A stretch of 64,000 nt of DNA from JBGAKG01 sp044224495 (GCA_044224495.1 JBGAKG010000009.1:241387-305386), one strand, 5' to 3'; shown: positions 1-8,605, numbered from the stretch's first letter. Made by a program: numbers and translations. The notes: generated from the letters alone by a model not told the origin.

Positions 1-671
1 GCGAAGACGGCGTTGGTCGAGCCGACGCCTGCGGTGACGCCCGCCTTGAGCGCGCTCGCTTCCACCGGCTCCGACGCTTGGACGCGGAGCTTGTCCCAGG
101 GGAGGTACTTGCCGTTCGCGGTGCCGCCGCCCACGAAGCGGAGCTCGGGCGCGATTTTGTCGCGGACCGACGTCGCGCTCGCGCTGATTTTGTAGTTCCA
201 GCCCACGTCGCCCTGGAACACCATCTCGTCGCCGCTCAAGGAGACGTTCCCCGACAAGCCGTTCCCGTCGAGGTCGAGGACGATCGTCTGCCAGCGATCC
301 GACACGCCGCCGAAGTTTCCACCGCCGCTGAGGTTCGCTTCGCCGGTGAGAACGAGCTTCCCCTCGGAGCCGGTCACGGTCATCGGCGCGGACACGCCCC
401 ACTCGGGGGTGATGACCGCATCGTACGCGCCCGGGGAGGTGCGCCGGAGATCGAGGCGGAAGCGCTTCGAGCTCGAGGGAGACGTGATGCCGTTCGGCGG
501 CGTCGGGCCCGGGTAGGTGTCCGGCGTCTGCACCACCGTGCCGGTCGTGAGGACATAGGAGCCGCTCAGGTCGACGGCCTGAGGGTCGAGCGGGTTGACC
601 GGGCTGCCGCCGCAAGCGACGGCAGCGAGGGAAGGAAGCGCGGCGAGGGCGAGGAGAGCGGCGTGGCGCAT
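1..671 (-). CDS. Putative secreted lipoprotein, partial (3' end beyond window)
   Basis: The protein starts at an ATG at 671 and runs off the left edge, leaving about 223 visible residues. It opens with a typical lipoprotein signal: MRHAALL, a hydrophobic stretch, then AVAC followed by GGSP. The lipidated Cys is near residue 20. The rest is rich in Gly, Ser and Thr with alternating hydrophobic residues, suggesting a beta-sandwich outer-surface protein. I recognise no enzyme motif. It lies downstream of the crotonase gene on the same strand, 132 bp away and separated by several palindromes, so it probably has its own promoter. Function unknown. Confidence 0.75.
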   Translation of the reverse strand, partial: MRHAALLALAALPSLAAVACGGSPVNPLDPQAVDLSGSYVLTTGTVVQTPDTYPGPTPPNGITSPSSSKRFRLDLRRTSPGAYDAVITPEWGVSAPMTVTGSEGKLVLTGEANLSGGGNFGGVSDRWQTIVLDLDGNGLSGNVSLSGDEMVFQGDVGWNYKISASATSVRDKIAPELRFVGGGTANGKYLPWDKLRVQASEPVEASALKAGVTAGVGSTNAVF

Positions 672-740
672 GTGTGCCCCTTCAGCAAAGGCTGTGCCGC
701 GCCTGGCAGCCGAGATTTGCCATCGAACTCAGCGGAACCT

Positions 741-797
741 GGCGCCATCGGCGCCGATCCAGCGACACATGGACCATGTTGTGCCACTTGGTGGCAC
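741..797. promoter_or_regulatory. Cluster of three short palindromes between two minus-strand genes
   Basis: Three perfect inverted repeats lie close together: GGCGCC-ATC-GGCGCC at 741-755, ACATGG-A-CCATGT at 767-779, and GTGCCAC-TTG-GTGGCAC at 781-797. They sit just past the crotonase stop (804) and 70-130 bp upstream of the lipoprotein start (671). The last could act as a transcript-end hairpin for the crotonase, but no U-run follows. The others could be operator sites. Role inferred from symmetry only. Confidence 0.4.
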
Positions 798-803
798 GTT
801 GGC

Positions 804-1586
804 TCAGGCGCCCTCGAAGCGCGCCGCCCGCTTCTCGACGAAGGCGGCCATGCCTTCCTTCTGGTCGCGGCTGCCGAAGAGCATCGCGAACGCCTGCGCC
901 TCGAGCGCGTTGGCGGTCGAGAGCGGGACGTCCGCGCCGTGGAGCAGCGCGCGCTTGCACTGCGCGACGGCGAGCGGGCCGTTCGCGAGGATTTTGTGGA
1001 CGACCGCCTTCACCCGCGCGCCGAGCTCCGCGTGCGGGACGACCGCGTTCACGAGGCCGATGCTGAGGGCTTCCTCGGCGTTGACCGTGTCGCCCGTGTA
1101 GCAGAGCTCGCGCGCCCGCCCGATGCCGACGCGCCGCGCGAGGCGCTGGGTGCCGCCGAAGCCGGGGGTGACGCCGAGCTTCACCTCGGGTTGGCCGAGC
1201 TTTGCCTTGTCGGAGGCGTAGATGAAGTCGCACGCGAGCGCGATCTCGCAGCCGCCGCCGAGCGCGAAGCCGTTGACCTGCGCGATGACGGGGAAGGGGG
1301 CCGCCTCGATCGCGGCGCACACGCCCTGACCGAGCTCGGCGAACGCGCGTGCGTCGGCCGTCGTCATGTCCTTCATCGCGGCGATGTCGGCGCCCGCGGC
1401 GAAGGCCTTCTCGCCCGCGCCGGTCAGCACGAGCGCGTGCACGGAGCGGTCGGCCGCCAGCTCGGCGAGCGCGTGGCCGAGCTCGGTGACGAGCTTCAGG
1501 TTCAGCGCGTTGAGCTTGTCGGGGCGGTTGAGGGTGATGGTGGCGCAGGCGCCGTCGCGGGAAACGAGGATCGTCTCGTAGGACAT
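804..1586 (-). CDS. Enoyl-CoA hydratase/isomerase (crotonase family)
   Basis: This 260-residue crotonase-fold protein starts at MSYETILV. The N-terminal TITLNRPDKLNALN strand-turn is the family signature. The oxyanion-hole segments are GAGEKAFAAGADIAAM (about residues 60-75) and ALGGGCEIALACDF (about 105-118). The Glu/Gly-rich PEVKLGVTPGFGGTQRL stretch follows, carrying a catalytic-type Glu. Family members hydrate 2-enoyl-CoA to 3-hydroxyacyl-CoA in the cytoplasm. The 3-hydroxyacyl-CoA dehydrogenase gene just upstream on the same strand supports a beta-oxidation or butanoyl-CoA role. Exact chain-length specificity cannot be read from sequence. A longer N-terminus is possible, but it would be poor, low-complexity sequence containing the upstream palindromes. 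Confidence 0.93.
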   Translation of the reverse strand: MSYETILVSRDGACATITLNRPDKLNALNLKLVTELGHALAELAADRSVHALVLTGAGEKAFAAGADIAAMKDMTTADARAFAELGQGVCAAIEAAPFPVIAQVNGFALGGGCEIALACDFIYASDKAKLGQPEVKLGVTPGFGGTQRLARRVGIGRARELCYTGDTVNAEEALSIGLVNAVVPHAELGARVKAVVHKILANGPLAVAQCKRALLHGADVPLSTANALEAQAFAMLFGSRDQKEGMAAFVEKRAARFEGA

Positions 1587-1668
1587 GGCGCGTGGGTACC
1601 GCGGCGCATGGCTCCCGTCGAGCCCCAACCGGCTGGGTCGGGGTGAACCGAGGGGTGTGGCGCGGTTA

Positions 1669-1715
1669 CGACAAGACGTGTCGGATCGATGGCAAGACAC
1701 GACACATTTGTCGTG
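1669..1715. promoter_or_regulatory. Paired TGTCG-type operator palindromes upstream of crotonase gene
   Basis: Two inverted repeats share the same half-site. CGACA-N5-TGTCG is at 1669-1683, and CACGACA-CATT-TGTCGTG is at 1698-1715, a perfect 7-bp arm. Their centres are about 30 bp apart, near three helical turns. They lie 83-130 bp upstream of the crotonase start (1586, minus strand). Such spaced, GC-skewed palindromes are typical of TetR-family fatty-acid regulators. The regulator is not encoded in this window, so the assignment is an inference. Confidence 0.45.
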
Positions 1716-1816
1716 ACCTACACTGTGGGGAAAGCGGAAATTCCAGCGGAAACGGGGACTGCGCGGCGTTGGCGCGAGACTTGTATCCGCCAAGGATTGT
1801 GCGTAAGACTCCTCCT

Positions 1817-1927
1817 GTGCGGAACTTCCTTCGGGTGCTCTTCGTGATGTGGCTCTTCGCGTTCGCGGCGGGTGCGGTCTACGGCTTGAGCGAGAGCTCG
1901 CCGGAGGTCGTCGCTCAGGGCCGTTGA
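1817..1927 (+). CDS. Possible small membrane peptide (weak)
   Basis: In the 357-bp gap between the crotonase and the dehydrogenase, a GTG-initiated frame on the plus strand encodes 36 residues. It has one strongly hydrophobic segment (FLRVLFVMWLFAFAAGAVYG) and a polar tail. This looks like a single-pass membrane peptide. There is no clear Shine-Dalgarno sequence and the frame also extends further upstream without a start of better quality. The rest of the gap (1587-1816) holds only the operator palindromes. Treat as a tentative gene. Confidence 0.2.
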   Translation: MRNFLRVLFVMWLFAFAAGAVYGLSESSPEVVAQGR

Positions 1928-1943
1928 AGCCCAGCGAGCCGGA

Positions 1944-2807
1944 TCACTTCGCGTACACGTAGAACCCGCGGCCGCTCTTCCGGCCGAGCCACCCCGCAGC
2001 AACGAGGTTCCGGAGCAGCGTCGGCGCCCGGTACTTCGAGTCCCCGAAGTCGCGGTGCAGGACGTCGGCGATGAAGAGCACGGTGTCGAGCCCGATGAGA
2101 TCGGCGAGCTCGAGGGGGCCCATCGGGTGATTGAGCCCGAGCTTCGCGCCCTGATCGATGTCTTCCTTCGTGCCGAGGCCCTGCTCGAGCGTGAAGATCG
2201 CCTCGCACAGCATCGGGATGAGCATCCGGTTCACGAGGAAGCCCGGTGCGTCGTTGCTGGTGACCACGGTCTTGCCCATCTTCTCGACGAGAGACTTTCC
2301 GAGCGCGTAGGTCGCGTCCGAGGTCTGGATCGCGCGCACGATCTCGACGAGCTTCATCAGCGGCGGCGGGTTCATGAAGTGGAGCCCCACCACCTCGGCC
2401 GGGCGCTTCGTGGAAGCGGCGAGCTTCGTCAGTGAGATCGACGAGGTGTTGCTCGCGAGGATCGCACCCGGGCGGAGCGCGGCGTCGCACGCGCGGAAGA
2501 GCTCGAGCTTCAGGGTGAGGTTCTCGGTCGCGGCCTCGACGACGACGTCGCAGTCCTTGAAGTCGGCCGGCGACGCGATCGGGGTGATGCGGCCGACGAT
2601 CGCCTGCCGCGTCGCGTCCTCGAGCTTGCCCTTCTCGACCTGCTTCTTGAGGATCGCGTCGATCTTGCCGACGCCCTTCGTCGCGAGCTCGAGCGAGGCA
2701 TCCGCGAGCCGCACCGCGTAGCCGGCGGTGGCTGCGACCTGAGCGATGCCGCCGCCCATCTGTCCTGCGCCGAGAACACCAATCGTCCGAACGTCTTCGA
2801 GGTTCAT
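1944..2807 (-). CDS. 3-hydroxybutyryl-CoA / 3-hydroxyacyl-CoA dehydrogenase
   Basis: The 287-residue protein has the normal length for stand-alone 3-hydroxyacyl-CoA dehydrogenases. The N-terminal Rossmann fold begins IGVLGAGQMGGGIAQVAA (GxGxMGxGIA, residues 9-26). The catalytic His is in EVVGLHFMNPPPLMKLVE (near residue 142), and the dimerisation domain contains DAPGFLVNRMLIPMLCEA and the GLNHPMGPLELADLIGLD motif. It oxidises 3-hydroxyacyl-CoA to 3-ketoacyl-CoA with NAD(P)+. The order dehydrogenase then crotonase on one strand suggests linked beta-oxidation or butyrate-type metabolism, although the 357-bp gap with operators implies separate promoters. An hbd or paaH label fits equally well. 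Confidence 0.93.
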   Translation of the reverse strand: MNLEDVRTIGVLGAGQMGGGIAQVAATAGYAVRLADASLELATKGVGKIDAILKKQVEKGKLEDATRQAIVGRITPIASPADFKDCDVVVEAATENLTLKLELFRACDAALRPGAILASNTSSISLTKLAASTKRPAEVVGLHFMNPPPLMKLVEIVRAIQTSDATYALGKSLVEKMGKTVVTSNDAPGFLVNRMLIPMLCEAIFTLEQGLGTKEDIDQGAKLGLNHPMGPLELADLIGLDTVLFIADVLHRDFGDSKYRAPTLLRNLVAAGWLGRKSGRGFYVYAK

Positions 2808-2870
2808 GGGCGGGCGAAGCTACCACACGTGGACGACGACAAACACGGCGACCGGTGGCAATCTCCACCC

Positions 2871-3710
2871 GTGCGGCGCGCTCTCCCACTGTTCGCCCTC
2901 GTCATGCTCGTGCTCGCCGCCTGCGCTCCGCCCACGCCGGTGGACCGCGCGCTGCAGAAGATGCGCATGAACGATCCGGACGAGGCGAAGAAGCTCCTCG
3001 AGGCCGATCTCGCCGAGCACCCCGACGACCTCGCCGCGCGGAAGCTCCTCGTTCGGGTCGAAGGCTTCCGCGGGAACCTCGACGCCGCGCGCGCGCAGGT
3101 CGACGAGCTCTCGAAGCGCCTGCCCGCGGGCGATCCCACGCCGTGGATCGAGCTCGGGCACGCGTACGAGCTCGCGCATCGCTTCGAAGAGGCGCTCGCC
3201 GCGTACGACGAAGCGGCCGCGCGTGCTCCGACCTCGCCGCTCGGCCCGCGCGAGGGCGGCATGCGGGCGGCGCGCTGGGGCGAGGCCGATGCAGCGAAGC
3301 CGCGCCTCGAAGAAGCGATCGCGCGCGGCGCGAACGACTCGGAGACGTTCCACGCGCTCGGGCTCGTGCTCGTCCACCTGAAGGACTGGGACGGCGCCGT
3401 CGCGGCGTACCAACGTGGGATCAAGGCGAACCCGGACGACGACACGAACGTCCTCGGGCTCGCCACCGTCGCCGTCGCGCGTGGGGACGCGGCGTCCGCG
3501 CTCCGGGCCTACGATCGCCTGCTCGCGAAGAACCCGCACTGGGCGGCGGGCGAGCTCGGTCGCGCGTGGGCGCTCGCGCGCCTCGGGCGGACGAAGGAGG
3601 CTTCGGCCGCGCTCGATCGCGCGGAGGAGCTCGGCGCCGAGAAGCCCTACGTCGAGAAGCAGCGCCACGATCTCGCGAGCGGGACGGCACCGGCGCCGCC
3701 GTCCCCGTAG
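2871..3710 (+). CDS. TPR-repeat lipoprotein
   Basis: I chose the GTG at 2871 because translation from it gives a clean lipoprotein signal (LFALVMLVLAAC, Cys at about residue 18). An upstream GTG at 2829 would place 14 charged residues before it. The mature part is a run of degenerate tetratricopeptide repeats with the A-x3-Y pattern (for example LAAYDEAAARAP, GAVAAYQRGIKANPDD, SALRAYDRLLAKNPHW, EASAALDRAEELG). TPR solenoids mediate protein contacts, so this is probably a periplasmic or outer-membrane scaffolding lipoprotein. Its 3' end stops 2 bp from the convergent histidine kinase gene. Confidence 0.85.
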   Translation: MRRALPLFALVMLVLAACAPPTPVDRALQKMRMNDPDEAKKLLEADLAEHPDDLAARKLLVRVEGFRGNLDAARAQVDELSKRLPAGDPTPWIELGHAYELAHRFEEALAAYDEAAARAPTSPLGPREGGMRAARWGEADAAKPRLEEAIARGANDSETFHALGLVLVHLKDWDGAVAAYQRGIKANPDDDTNVLGLATVAVARGDAASALRAYDRLLAKNPHWAAGELGRAWALARLGRTKEASAALDRAEELGAEKPYVEKQRHDLASGTAPAPPSP

Positions 3711-3712
3711 CC

Positions 3713-5335
3713 TCAGGCCGACTCCGGCGGGACCGTCGGCTTGGGCGCATCGCCCGGGGGCAAGCGCACGATGAACGTCGTGCCCTCGCCCATCTGACTC
3801 GTCACCTCGATCGCTCCGCCGAGCTTGTTCACGATCCGCTGGCACACCCAGAGGCCGAGCCCGGTGCCTTCGCCCGACGTCTTCGTCGTGAAGAACGGGT
3901 CCCAGATCCGGGCGAGCACCTCGGCGCTCATGCCGACGCCGGTGTCGCTCACGCTGATGCAGGCCCGCCCCTCCGGGTCGGTGAAGGTCGCGACGACGAT
4001 CCGGTGATGCTGCGCGTCGCCGGTCGGGATCGCGTGCGCGGCGTTCACGAGCAGGTTCAGGAACACCTGGCCCAGCCGCGCTTCGCTCCCGCGTACCGCA
4101 GGGATGACGCCGTAGCGCTTCTCGACCCGCGCGCGCGGCCGGATGTCGGGACCGGCGAGGTTCAACGACGCGTCGAGCACGCGCCGCGGATCGATCGGGA
4201 AGAGCGGTTCGTCGTCGCGCGAGAACGTGCGCAGATCCTGCACGATCGTGCGCACGCGCTCCGCGCCGTCGAGGGCGAGCTCGAGCATCTCGCGGAGCTG
4301 GGTCAGTCCCCGCTCCGCGCTCGCCGCGGCGGCGCTCCGCGCCTCGGGCGCCGCGGCGTCGCTCGTGAGCTGGGCGACGTCGGCGACGAGCTGCGGCAAG
4401 CGCCGCGAGAGCGCCACGTCGAGGTTGGCCTTGAGGTACGCGAGCGGGTTGTTGATCTCGTGCGCCACGCCCGCCGCGAGCGTGCCGACGGCGATCATGC
4501 GGTCGGCCTGCGCGAGCCGCGCTTGGACGACGCCGCGCTCGGTGAGCTCGCGGAGGACGGTGAGCACCGCGCGCTGTCCGTCGAACTCGACCTCGAGCGA
4601 GGCCGCCTCCATCGTGGCCCACGTCCCATCGCTGCGCTGGATGCGGAGCTCGCCGGGGGGCGACGAGCCGCCGTGGAGCATCACCTCGCGCCGCTCCGCC
4701 GAGCGCGCCCGGTCGTCGGGGTGGATGAAGCCGAAGATGTCCTTCGCGAAGTCCTCGTCGTCGGAGTAGCGGAGCGAACGCCGGATCGCGGGGTTCACGA
4801 AGAGGATCTTGCCCGCGAGCGAGTACACGACGACGCCATCGGGCAGGAGCTCGACGAGCCGGCGGAAGCGCTCGACCGACGCTCGCAGCGCCTCCTCGGA
4901 CGCGCGCACGTTCGTGACGTCTTCGACCATCCCGAGCGCGAGCTCCACCGCGCCGGTCGCGTCGCGGAGCGGAGCGACCTGCATCGAAGCGATGATGCTC
5001 GTGCCGCTGGTCGTGGTCTCGTAGGGGCCCTCGTAGCGTGCGATCTCGCCGGAGAACGGGCGCTCGAGCGTGGGGAGGATGCGCTGGTCCCGAAGGCGCC
5101 GGAGGTCCAAGTTGTCGAGCGCCTCGCGCTTCGTGCGCAGGATCTCGACGAGCTTCGCGTTGAAGTGCCGAATGTGGAACGTGCGGTCGTAGACGAAGAG
5201 CCCGATCGGCGCCTGGTCGAAGAGGGTCCCGTAGTGCTCCGCCTTCTCGGCGGCCTCGCGGGCCCCTGCTGCGGCCGCGTGCGGAGCCTCGTCGTCGGCC
5301 CCTTCTCCGCCGCTCCCTCCATCCTTGTCCGCCAC
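3713..5335 (-). CDS. PAS-domain sensor histidine kinase
   Basis: This soluble 540-residue kinase starts at a GTG at 5335. Two PAS domains (about residues 32-145 and 152-268; LLPDGVVVYSLAGKILFVNPA and FIHPDDRARS are typical) precede a HisKA domain whose phospho-acceptor is H292 in GVAHEINNPLAY. The HATPase_c domain follows, with N-box NLLVNAAHAI (about 428), G1 DTGVGM (about 467), F-box DPFFTTK and G2 GTGLGL. No membrane segment is seen, so it should sense a cytoplasmic signal. No cognate response regulator is adjacent, making it an orphan kinase. The divergent gene starts 60 bp away, so the gap 5336-5395 carries both promoters. Confidence 0.92.
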   Translation of the reverse strand: MADKDGGSGGEGADDEAPHAAAAGAREAAEKAEHYGTLFDQAPIGLFVYDRTFHIRHFNAKLVEILRTKREALDNLDLRRLRDQRILPTLERPFSGEIARYEGPYETTTSGTSIIASMQVAPLRDATGAVELALGMVEDVTNVRASEEALRASVERFRRLVELLPDGVVVYSLAGKILFVNPAIRRSLRYSDDEDFAKDIFGFIHPDDRARSAERREVMLHGGSSPPGELRIQRSDGTWATMEAASLEVEFDGQRAVLTVLRELTERGVVQARLAQADRMIAVGTLAAGVAHEINNPLAYLKANLDVALSRRLPQLVADVAQLTSDAAAPEARSAAAASAERGLTQLREMLELALDGAERVRTIVQDLRTFSRDDEPLFPIDPRRVLDASLNLAGPDIRPRARVEKRYGVIPAVRGSEARLGQVFLNLLVNAAHAIPTGDAQHHRIVVATFTDPEGRACISVSDTGVGMSAEVLARIWDPFFTTKTSGEGTGLGLWVCQRIVNKLGGAIEVTSQMGEGTTFIVRLPPGDAPKPTVPPESA

Positions 5336-5395
5336 GGCCCCATCGTAGCGCGAGAGCTTGACGCGCGTCGCTGGCGGAAGAATGTTTCGCGTCCC

Positions 5396-5641
5396 ATGAC
5401 GCGCTCGCCGGCGGACGAAATCGACGACCTTTTCGAGGAGCTCGCGCAGCTCCTCAAGAACCCCGACGTGAACGCCGTCCTCGCGCAGCGCGGCGTCAAC
5501 ACGAGCCTGGCGCTGCTCGCGGCGGATGGACTGCACGCCTACCTCCGCGGCGACAAGGCGCGCGCGGCAACGGATCTCGGTGACTTCGCCGACGAAGTGA
5601 AATCGCGGATCGCCGCCACCAAGAAGGACGCTCCGTCGTGA
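5396..5641 (+). CDS. Small helical protein of unknown function
   Basis: The gene encodes 81 residues, predicted mainly alpha-helical and acidic at the N-terminus (DEIDDLFEELAQLL), with a basic C-terminus. It has no motif I can assign. Its stop overlaps the start of mtnA by four bases (GTGA at 5638-5641), which implies translational coupling and a shared transcript. It does not resemble any methionine-salvage enzyme. A regulatory or adaptor role is possible but unproven. It diverges from the histidine kinase. Confidence 0.7.
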   Translation: MTRSPADEIDDLFEELAQLLKNPDVNAVLAQRGVNTSLALLAADGLHAYLRGDKARAATDLGDFADEVKSRIAATKKDAPS

Positions 5642-6675
5642 TCCCGCACCCGGCGCCGCTCTCCGGTGCCACCTACTCCGCGGCCGAGCTCTCTCCCTCG
5701 AACGACGCGGTGATCGTCATGGATCAGCGCGCTCTCCCCGAGCGCGAGGTCTACCTCGAGCTCCGCGAGCTCGAGCCCGTGTGCGAGGCGATCCGGACCC
5801 TCACCGTGCGCGGCGCTCCCGCGATCGGCATCGCGGCGGCGTACGGCATGGTGATCGCGGCCGGGCAGGGGCTCGAGCTGGAGCGCGCGGCGGCGGACCT
5901 GCTCGCGACGCGCCCCACCGCCGTCAACCTGCGCCATGGGGTCGAGGCGATGCTCGCGGCCGCTCGCTCGGCGGGGCCGATGCAAGGCGCCGCGCTCGTC
6001 CGCTTGCTCGCCGAAGCCGCGCGCGCGTACCACCGCGCCGACGTCGAGGCGTGCCGCGCAATCGGGCGTCACGGCGCGGCCCTCCTCCCCGAGCGTGGGA
6101 TCGTCCTCACGCACTGCAACGCGGGCGCGCTCGCGACGGGCGGCTTCGGCACCGCGCTCGGCGTGATTCGCGCCGCGATCGAGGCCGGGAAATCGATCGA
6201 CGTGCTCGCCGACGAGACGCGACCGCTCCTGCAGGGCGCGCGCCTCACGGCGTGGGAGCTCCACCGTGACGGGATCCCGGTCCGCGTGCTCACCGACTCG
6301 ATGGCGGCCGTGATGATGGCGCGCGGCGGCGTGGTCGCCGTGGTGGTCGGCGCGGATCGCATCGCGCGGAGCGGCGACGCCGCGAACAAAATCGGCACCT
6401 ACGGTCTCGCGACGGTCGCGCACGCGCACGGCGTCCCGTTCTACGTCGCCGCGCCGTGGTCCACGGTGGACCTGCGGTGCGCCGATGGCGCTTCCATTCC
6501 GATCGAGGAGCGACGCGCGGACGAGGTCACCCACCTCGGCGGCCGCATGCTCGTCCCGAGCGGCGTCGCGGTGGAGAACCCCAGCTTCGACGTGACGCCG
6601 GCCCGGCTCATCACCCGGATCGTGACCGAGCGGGGGGCCGTTGCCCCGGCCGGCCTCGCTTCGCTCGCCGAGTGA
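5638..6675 (+). CDS. mtnA: Methylthioribose-1-phosphate isomerase
   Basis: The 345-residue protein matches the length and motifs of the eIF2B-like aldose isomerase MtnA. RTLTVRGAPAIGIAAAYG (54-70) and THCNAGALATGGFG (158-171) carry the phosphate-binding and catalytic regions, with catalytic Cys160. VVVGADRIARSGDAANKIGT carries catalytic Asp240, the positions known from the Bacillus subtilis enzyme. It converts 5-methylthioribose-1-phosphate to methylthioribulose-1-phosphate in methionine salvage. No other mtn gene is in the window. It is coupled to the preceding small gene by a GTGA overlap and starts with GTG. Confidence 0.95.
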   Translation: MIPHPAPLSGATYSAAELSPSNDAVIVMDQRALPEREVYLELRELEPVCEAIRTLTVRGAPAIGIAAAYGMVIAAGQGLELERAAADLLATRPTAVNLRHGVEAMLAAARSAGPMQGAALVRLLAEAARAYHRADVEACRAIGRHGAALLPERGIVLTHCNAGALATGGFGTALGVIRAAIEAGKSIDVLADETRPLLQGARLTAWELHRDGIPVRVLTDSMAAVMMARGGVVAVVVGADRIARSGDAANKIGTYGLATVAHAHGVPFYVAAPWSTVDLRCADGASIPIEERRADEVTHLGGRMLVPSGVAVENPSFDVTPARLITRIVTERGAVAPAGLASLAE

Positions 6676-6700
6676 CCCTTTAAGCACTAAGGTCTGACCC

Positions 6701-7738
6701 GTGACCGAACGCTTTGCCCCCAAGCCCTCGTGGCTCAAGGTCCGCGCCCCCGGTGGCGAGACCTACACGCACCTCAAGGAGACGTTCCGCGCGCTCGATC
6801 TCCACACGGTCTGCGAAGAGGCGCGCTGCCCGAACGTCGGCGAGTGCTGGACCGAGGGCACGGCCACCGTGATGCTCCTCGGCGACACGTGCACGCGTGG
6901 CTGCCGCTTCTGCGCCGTCACGACCGGCAACCCGCGCGGCGCGGTCGACGGGCGCGAGCCCGAGCACGTCGCGCGCGCGCTGGCGAAGCTGGGCCTCCAG
7001 TACGTCGTCATCACGATGGTCGATCGCGACGACCTGCTCGACGGTGGCGCGGGTCACGTCGCGAAGACGGTGTCGCGGCTCAAGGAGCTCCGGCCCGACA
7101 TGCTGGTCGAGACGCTGCTCGGCGATTTCCAGGGCCACCTGGACTACGTCGACACCACCGCCTCCGCTGCGCCCGACGTGTGGGCGCACAACATCGAGGT
7201 CGTGAAGCGCCTCCAGCGCACCATCCGCGACGTGCGGTGCAGCTACGAGCAGTCGCTCGCGGTGCTGAAGCGCGTGAAGTCGCGCGACCCTTCGCGGATC
7301 ACGAAGAGCTCGATCATGGTCGGCATCGGAGAGACCGACGACGAGGTGATCGAGACGCTCGCCGACCTCCGCGCCGCCGGCGTGGATCTGGTGACGCTCG
7401 GCCAGTACCTGCGCCCGACGCCGAAGCACGCGCCGGTGGATCGTTACGTCGACCCGGCCACGTTCGAGCGCTTCGCGCAGGAAGCCCAGAAGATGGGCTT
7501 CGCGTTCGTCGCGAGCGCGCCGCTCGTGCGTTCCAGCTACAAGGCGGCCGAGGTGTTCGTTCGCAGCATCCTCAAGCCCGGCGATCGCGAGGGCGCGACG
7601 GCGCTTCTGTCGGAGCGGCTCGCCGAGGCGCAGGCCGCAGCGGCGCGGGTCGCGGGCGAAGCGCCGCGCTCGATGGCGGAGCTCGCGGCGCGGGCCGCGG
7701 GGAGCCTCGTCCCGGCGGGCTCGCTCGTCCGGCGGTAG
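6701..7738 (+). CDS. lipA: Lipoyl synthase
   Basis: This radical-SAM enzyme of 345 residues has both LipA iron-sulfur signatures. C38-x4-C43-x5-C49 (CEEARCPNVGEC) binds the auxiliary cluster, and C64-x3-C68-x2-C71 (CTRGCRFC) binds the SAM cluster. The C-terminal RSSYKA motif carries the Ser ligand of the auxiliary cluster. It inserts two sulfurs into octanoyl groups on E2 and H proteins. The pyruvate dehydrogenase E2 at 18.5-20 kb is a likely substrate. Start is GTG at 6701, 25 bp after mtnA. A C-terminal Ala-rich tail of roughly 40 residues extends beyond the usual end. No lipB is visible. Confidence 0.96.
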   Translation: MTERFAPKPSWLKVRAPGGETYTHLKETFRALDLHTVCEEARCPNVGECWTEGTATVMLLGDTCTRGCRFCAVTTGNPRGAVDGREPEHVARALAKLGLQYVVITMVDRDDLLDGGAGHVAKTVSRLKELRPDMLVETLLGDFQGHLDYVDTTASAAPDVWAHNIEVVKRLQRTIRDVRCSYEQSLAVLKRVKSRDPSRITKSSIMVGIGETDDEVIETLADLRAAGVDLVTLGQYLRPTPKHAPVDRYVDPATFERFAQEAQKMGFAFVASAPLVRSSYKAAEVFVRSILKPGDREGATALLSERLAEAQAAAARVAGEAPRSMAELAARAAGSLVPAGSLVRR

Positions 7739-7747
7739 GAGCGAAAG

Positions 7748-8605
7748 ATGCAGAACGCAAAGCTCTCGGTCGCGCTCGCCGCCGTGGCGCTGGGTGCGCT
7801 GCCGGCGCTCGCGGGGTGCCCGAAGAACGAAGAGGTGGGCACGCAGGCGGGGCCGCCCCTCACGATCGACCGCGACGCGAGCGCTTCGGCGCCGAGCGCC
7901 TCGACCGCGCCGGTCAGCCCGATCACGAGCGCCAGCGCGGCGCCGGTCGATGCGGGCGCGCAGCCGCCCGGTCCGGGGCTGCCTCCGCTCACCGCGGAGC
8001 TCGTCGACGTGGATGCGAAGGGCTTCCATTGGGAGCACGTGGCGTGCGAGCAGCGCATCGTCGTCGTCGTCGACGGCACGGTGAAAGTGCTCGGCGAGAC
8101 ACTCGGCAAGGGCGATGCGCTGACGGTGCGCGGGAAGGGCGCGTATGACGTCACGGGAACGAAGGCCGTGCTCGTCCGCGCGATCGCGCGCGGGGCGGGG
8201 GGGTGCGAGCCCGAGTCGTACTCGACGCTCGCCAAGAAGGTCTTCCGCGCCAAGAACGTGAAGCCACTCGTGTGGGCGGGCGGAGCGATGCAGGCGACGC
8301 TGCTCGTCGAGAAGGACGACGCGCCGCTCGCCTACGTGGGCTTGCTCGAAGGCACCGCGCCGGTGGCGGAGCACGTGCACGACGGCTCGTGGGAGGTCCT
8401 CTGCGCGATCGACGCGGCAGGCGACTTCACGCTGGCCGGTCAGAAGGCGCGCCTCGGGCCGCGCCAGTGCGTGAGCGTTCCGCCGGCGACGAAGCACGCG
8501 TGGTCGCCGGATGCAGGGTCGAAGCTCCGGGCGGTGCAGTTCTACGTCCCCGCCGGTCCCGAGCAACGCTTCCGAGGCCTCGCCGCGGCCGAGCACGATC
8601 GATGA
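7748..8605 (+). CDS. Cupin-domain lipoprotein
   Basis: The 285-residue protein begins with a lipoprotein signal (ALGALPALAGC, Cys23) after a good RBS (AGGAG about 7 bp upstream). A Ser/Ala/Pro linker of about 45 residues follows. The remainder looks like two cupin halves. The second has EHVHDGSWEVLCAIDAAGDF and PPATKHAW, close to the cupin His-x-His...Glu...Gly and Pro...His patterns that bind a metal. Ligand and reaction are unknown. It follows lipA by 9 bp and overlaps the next lipoprotein gene by four bases (ATGA), so the three are probably co-transcribed. Confidence 0.82.
   Translation: MQNAKLSVALAAVALGALPALAGCPKNEEVGTQAGPPLTIDRDASASAPSASTAPVSPITSASAAPVDAGAQPPGPGLPPLTAELVDVDAKGFHWEHVACEQRIVVVVDGTVKVLGETLGKGDALTVRGKGAYDVTGTKAVLVRAIARGAGGCEPESYSTLAKKVFRAKNVKPLVWAGGAMQATLLVEKDDAPLAYVGLLEGTAPVAEHVHDGSWEVLCAIDAAGDFTLAGQKARLGPRQCVSVPPATKHAWSPDAGSKLRAVQFYVPAGPEQRFRGLAAAEHDR

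Noticed and set aside
78..1646. A 522-residue plus-strand frame at the left end
   Set aside because: Antisense to the lipoprotein and crotonase genes, which both carry clear family or signal features.
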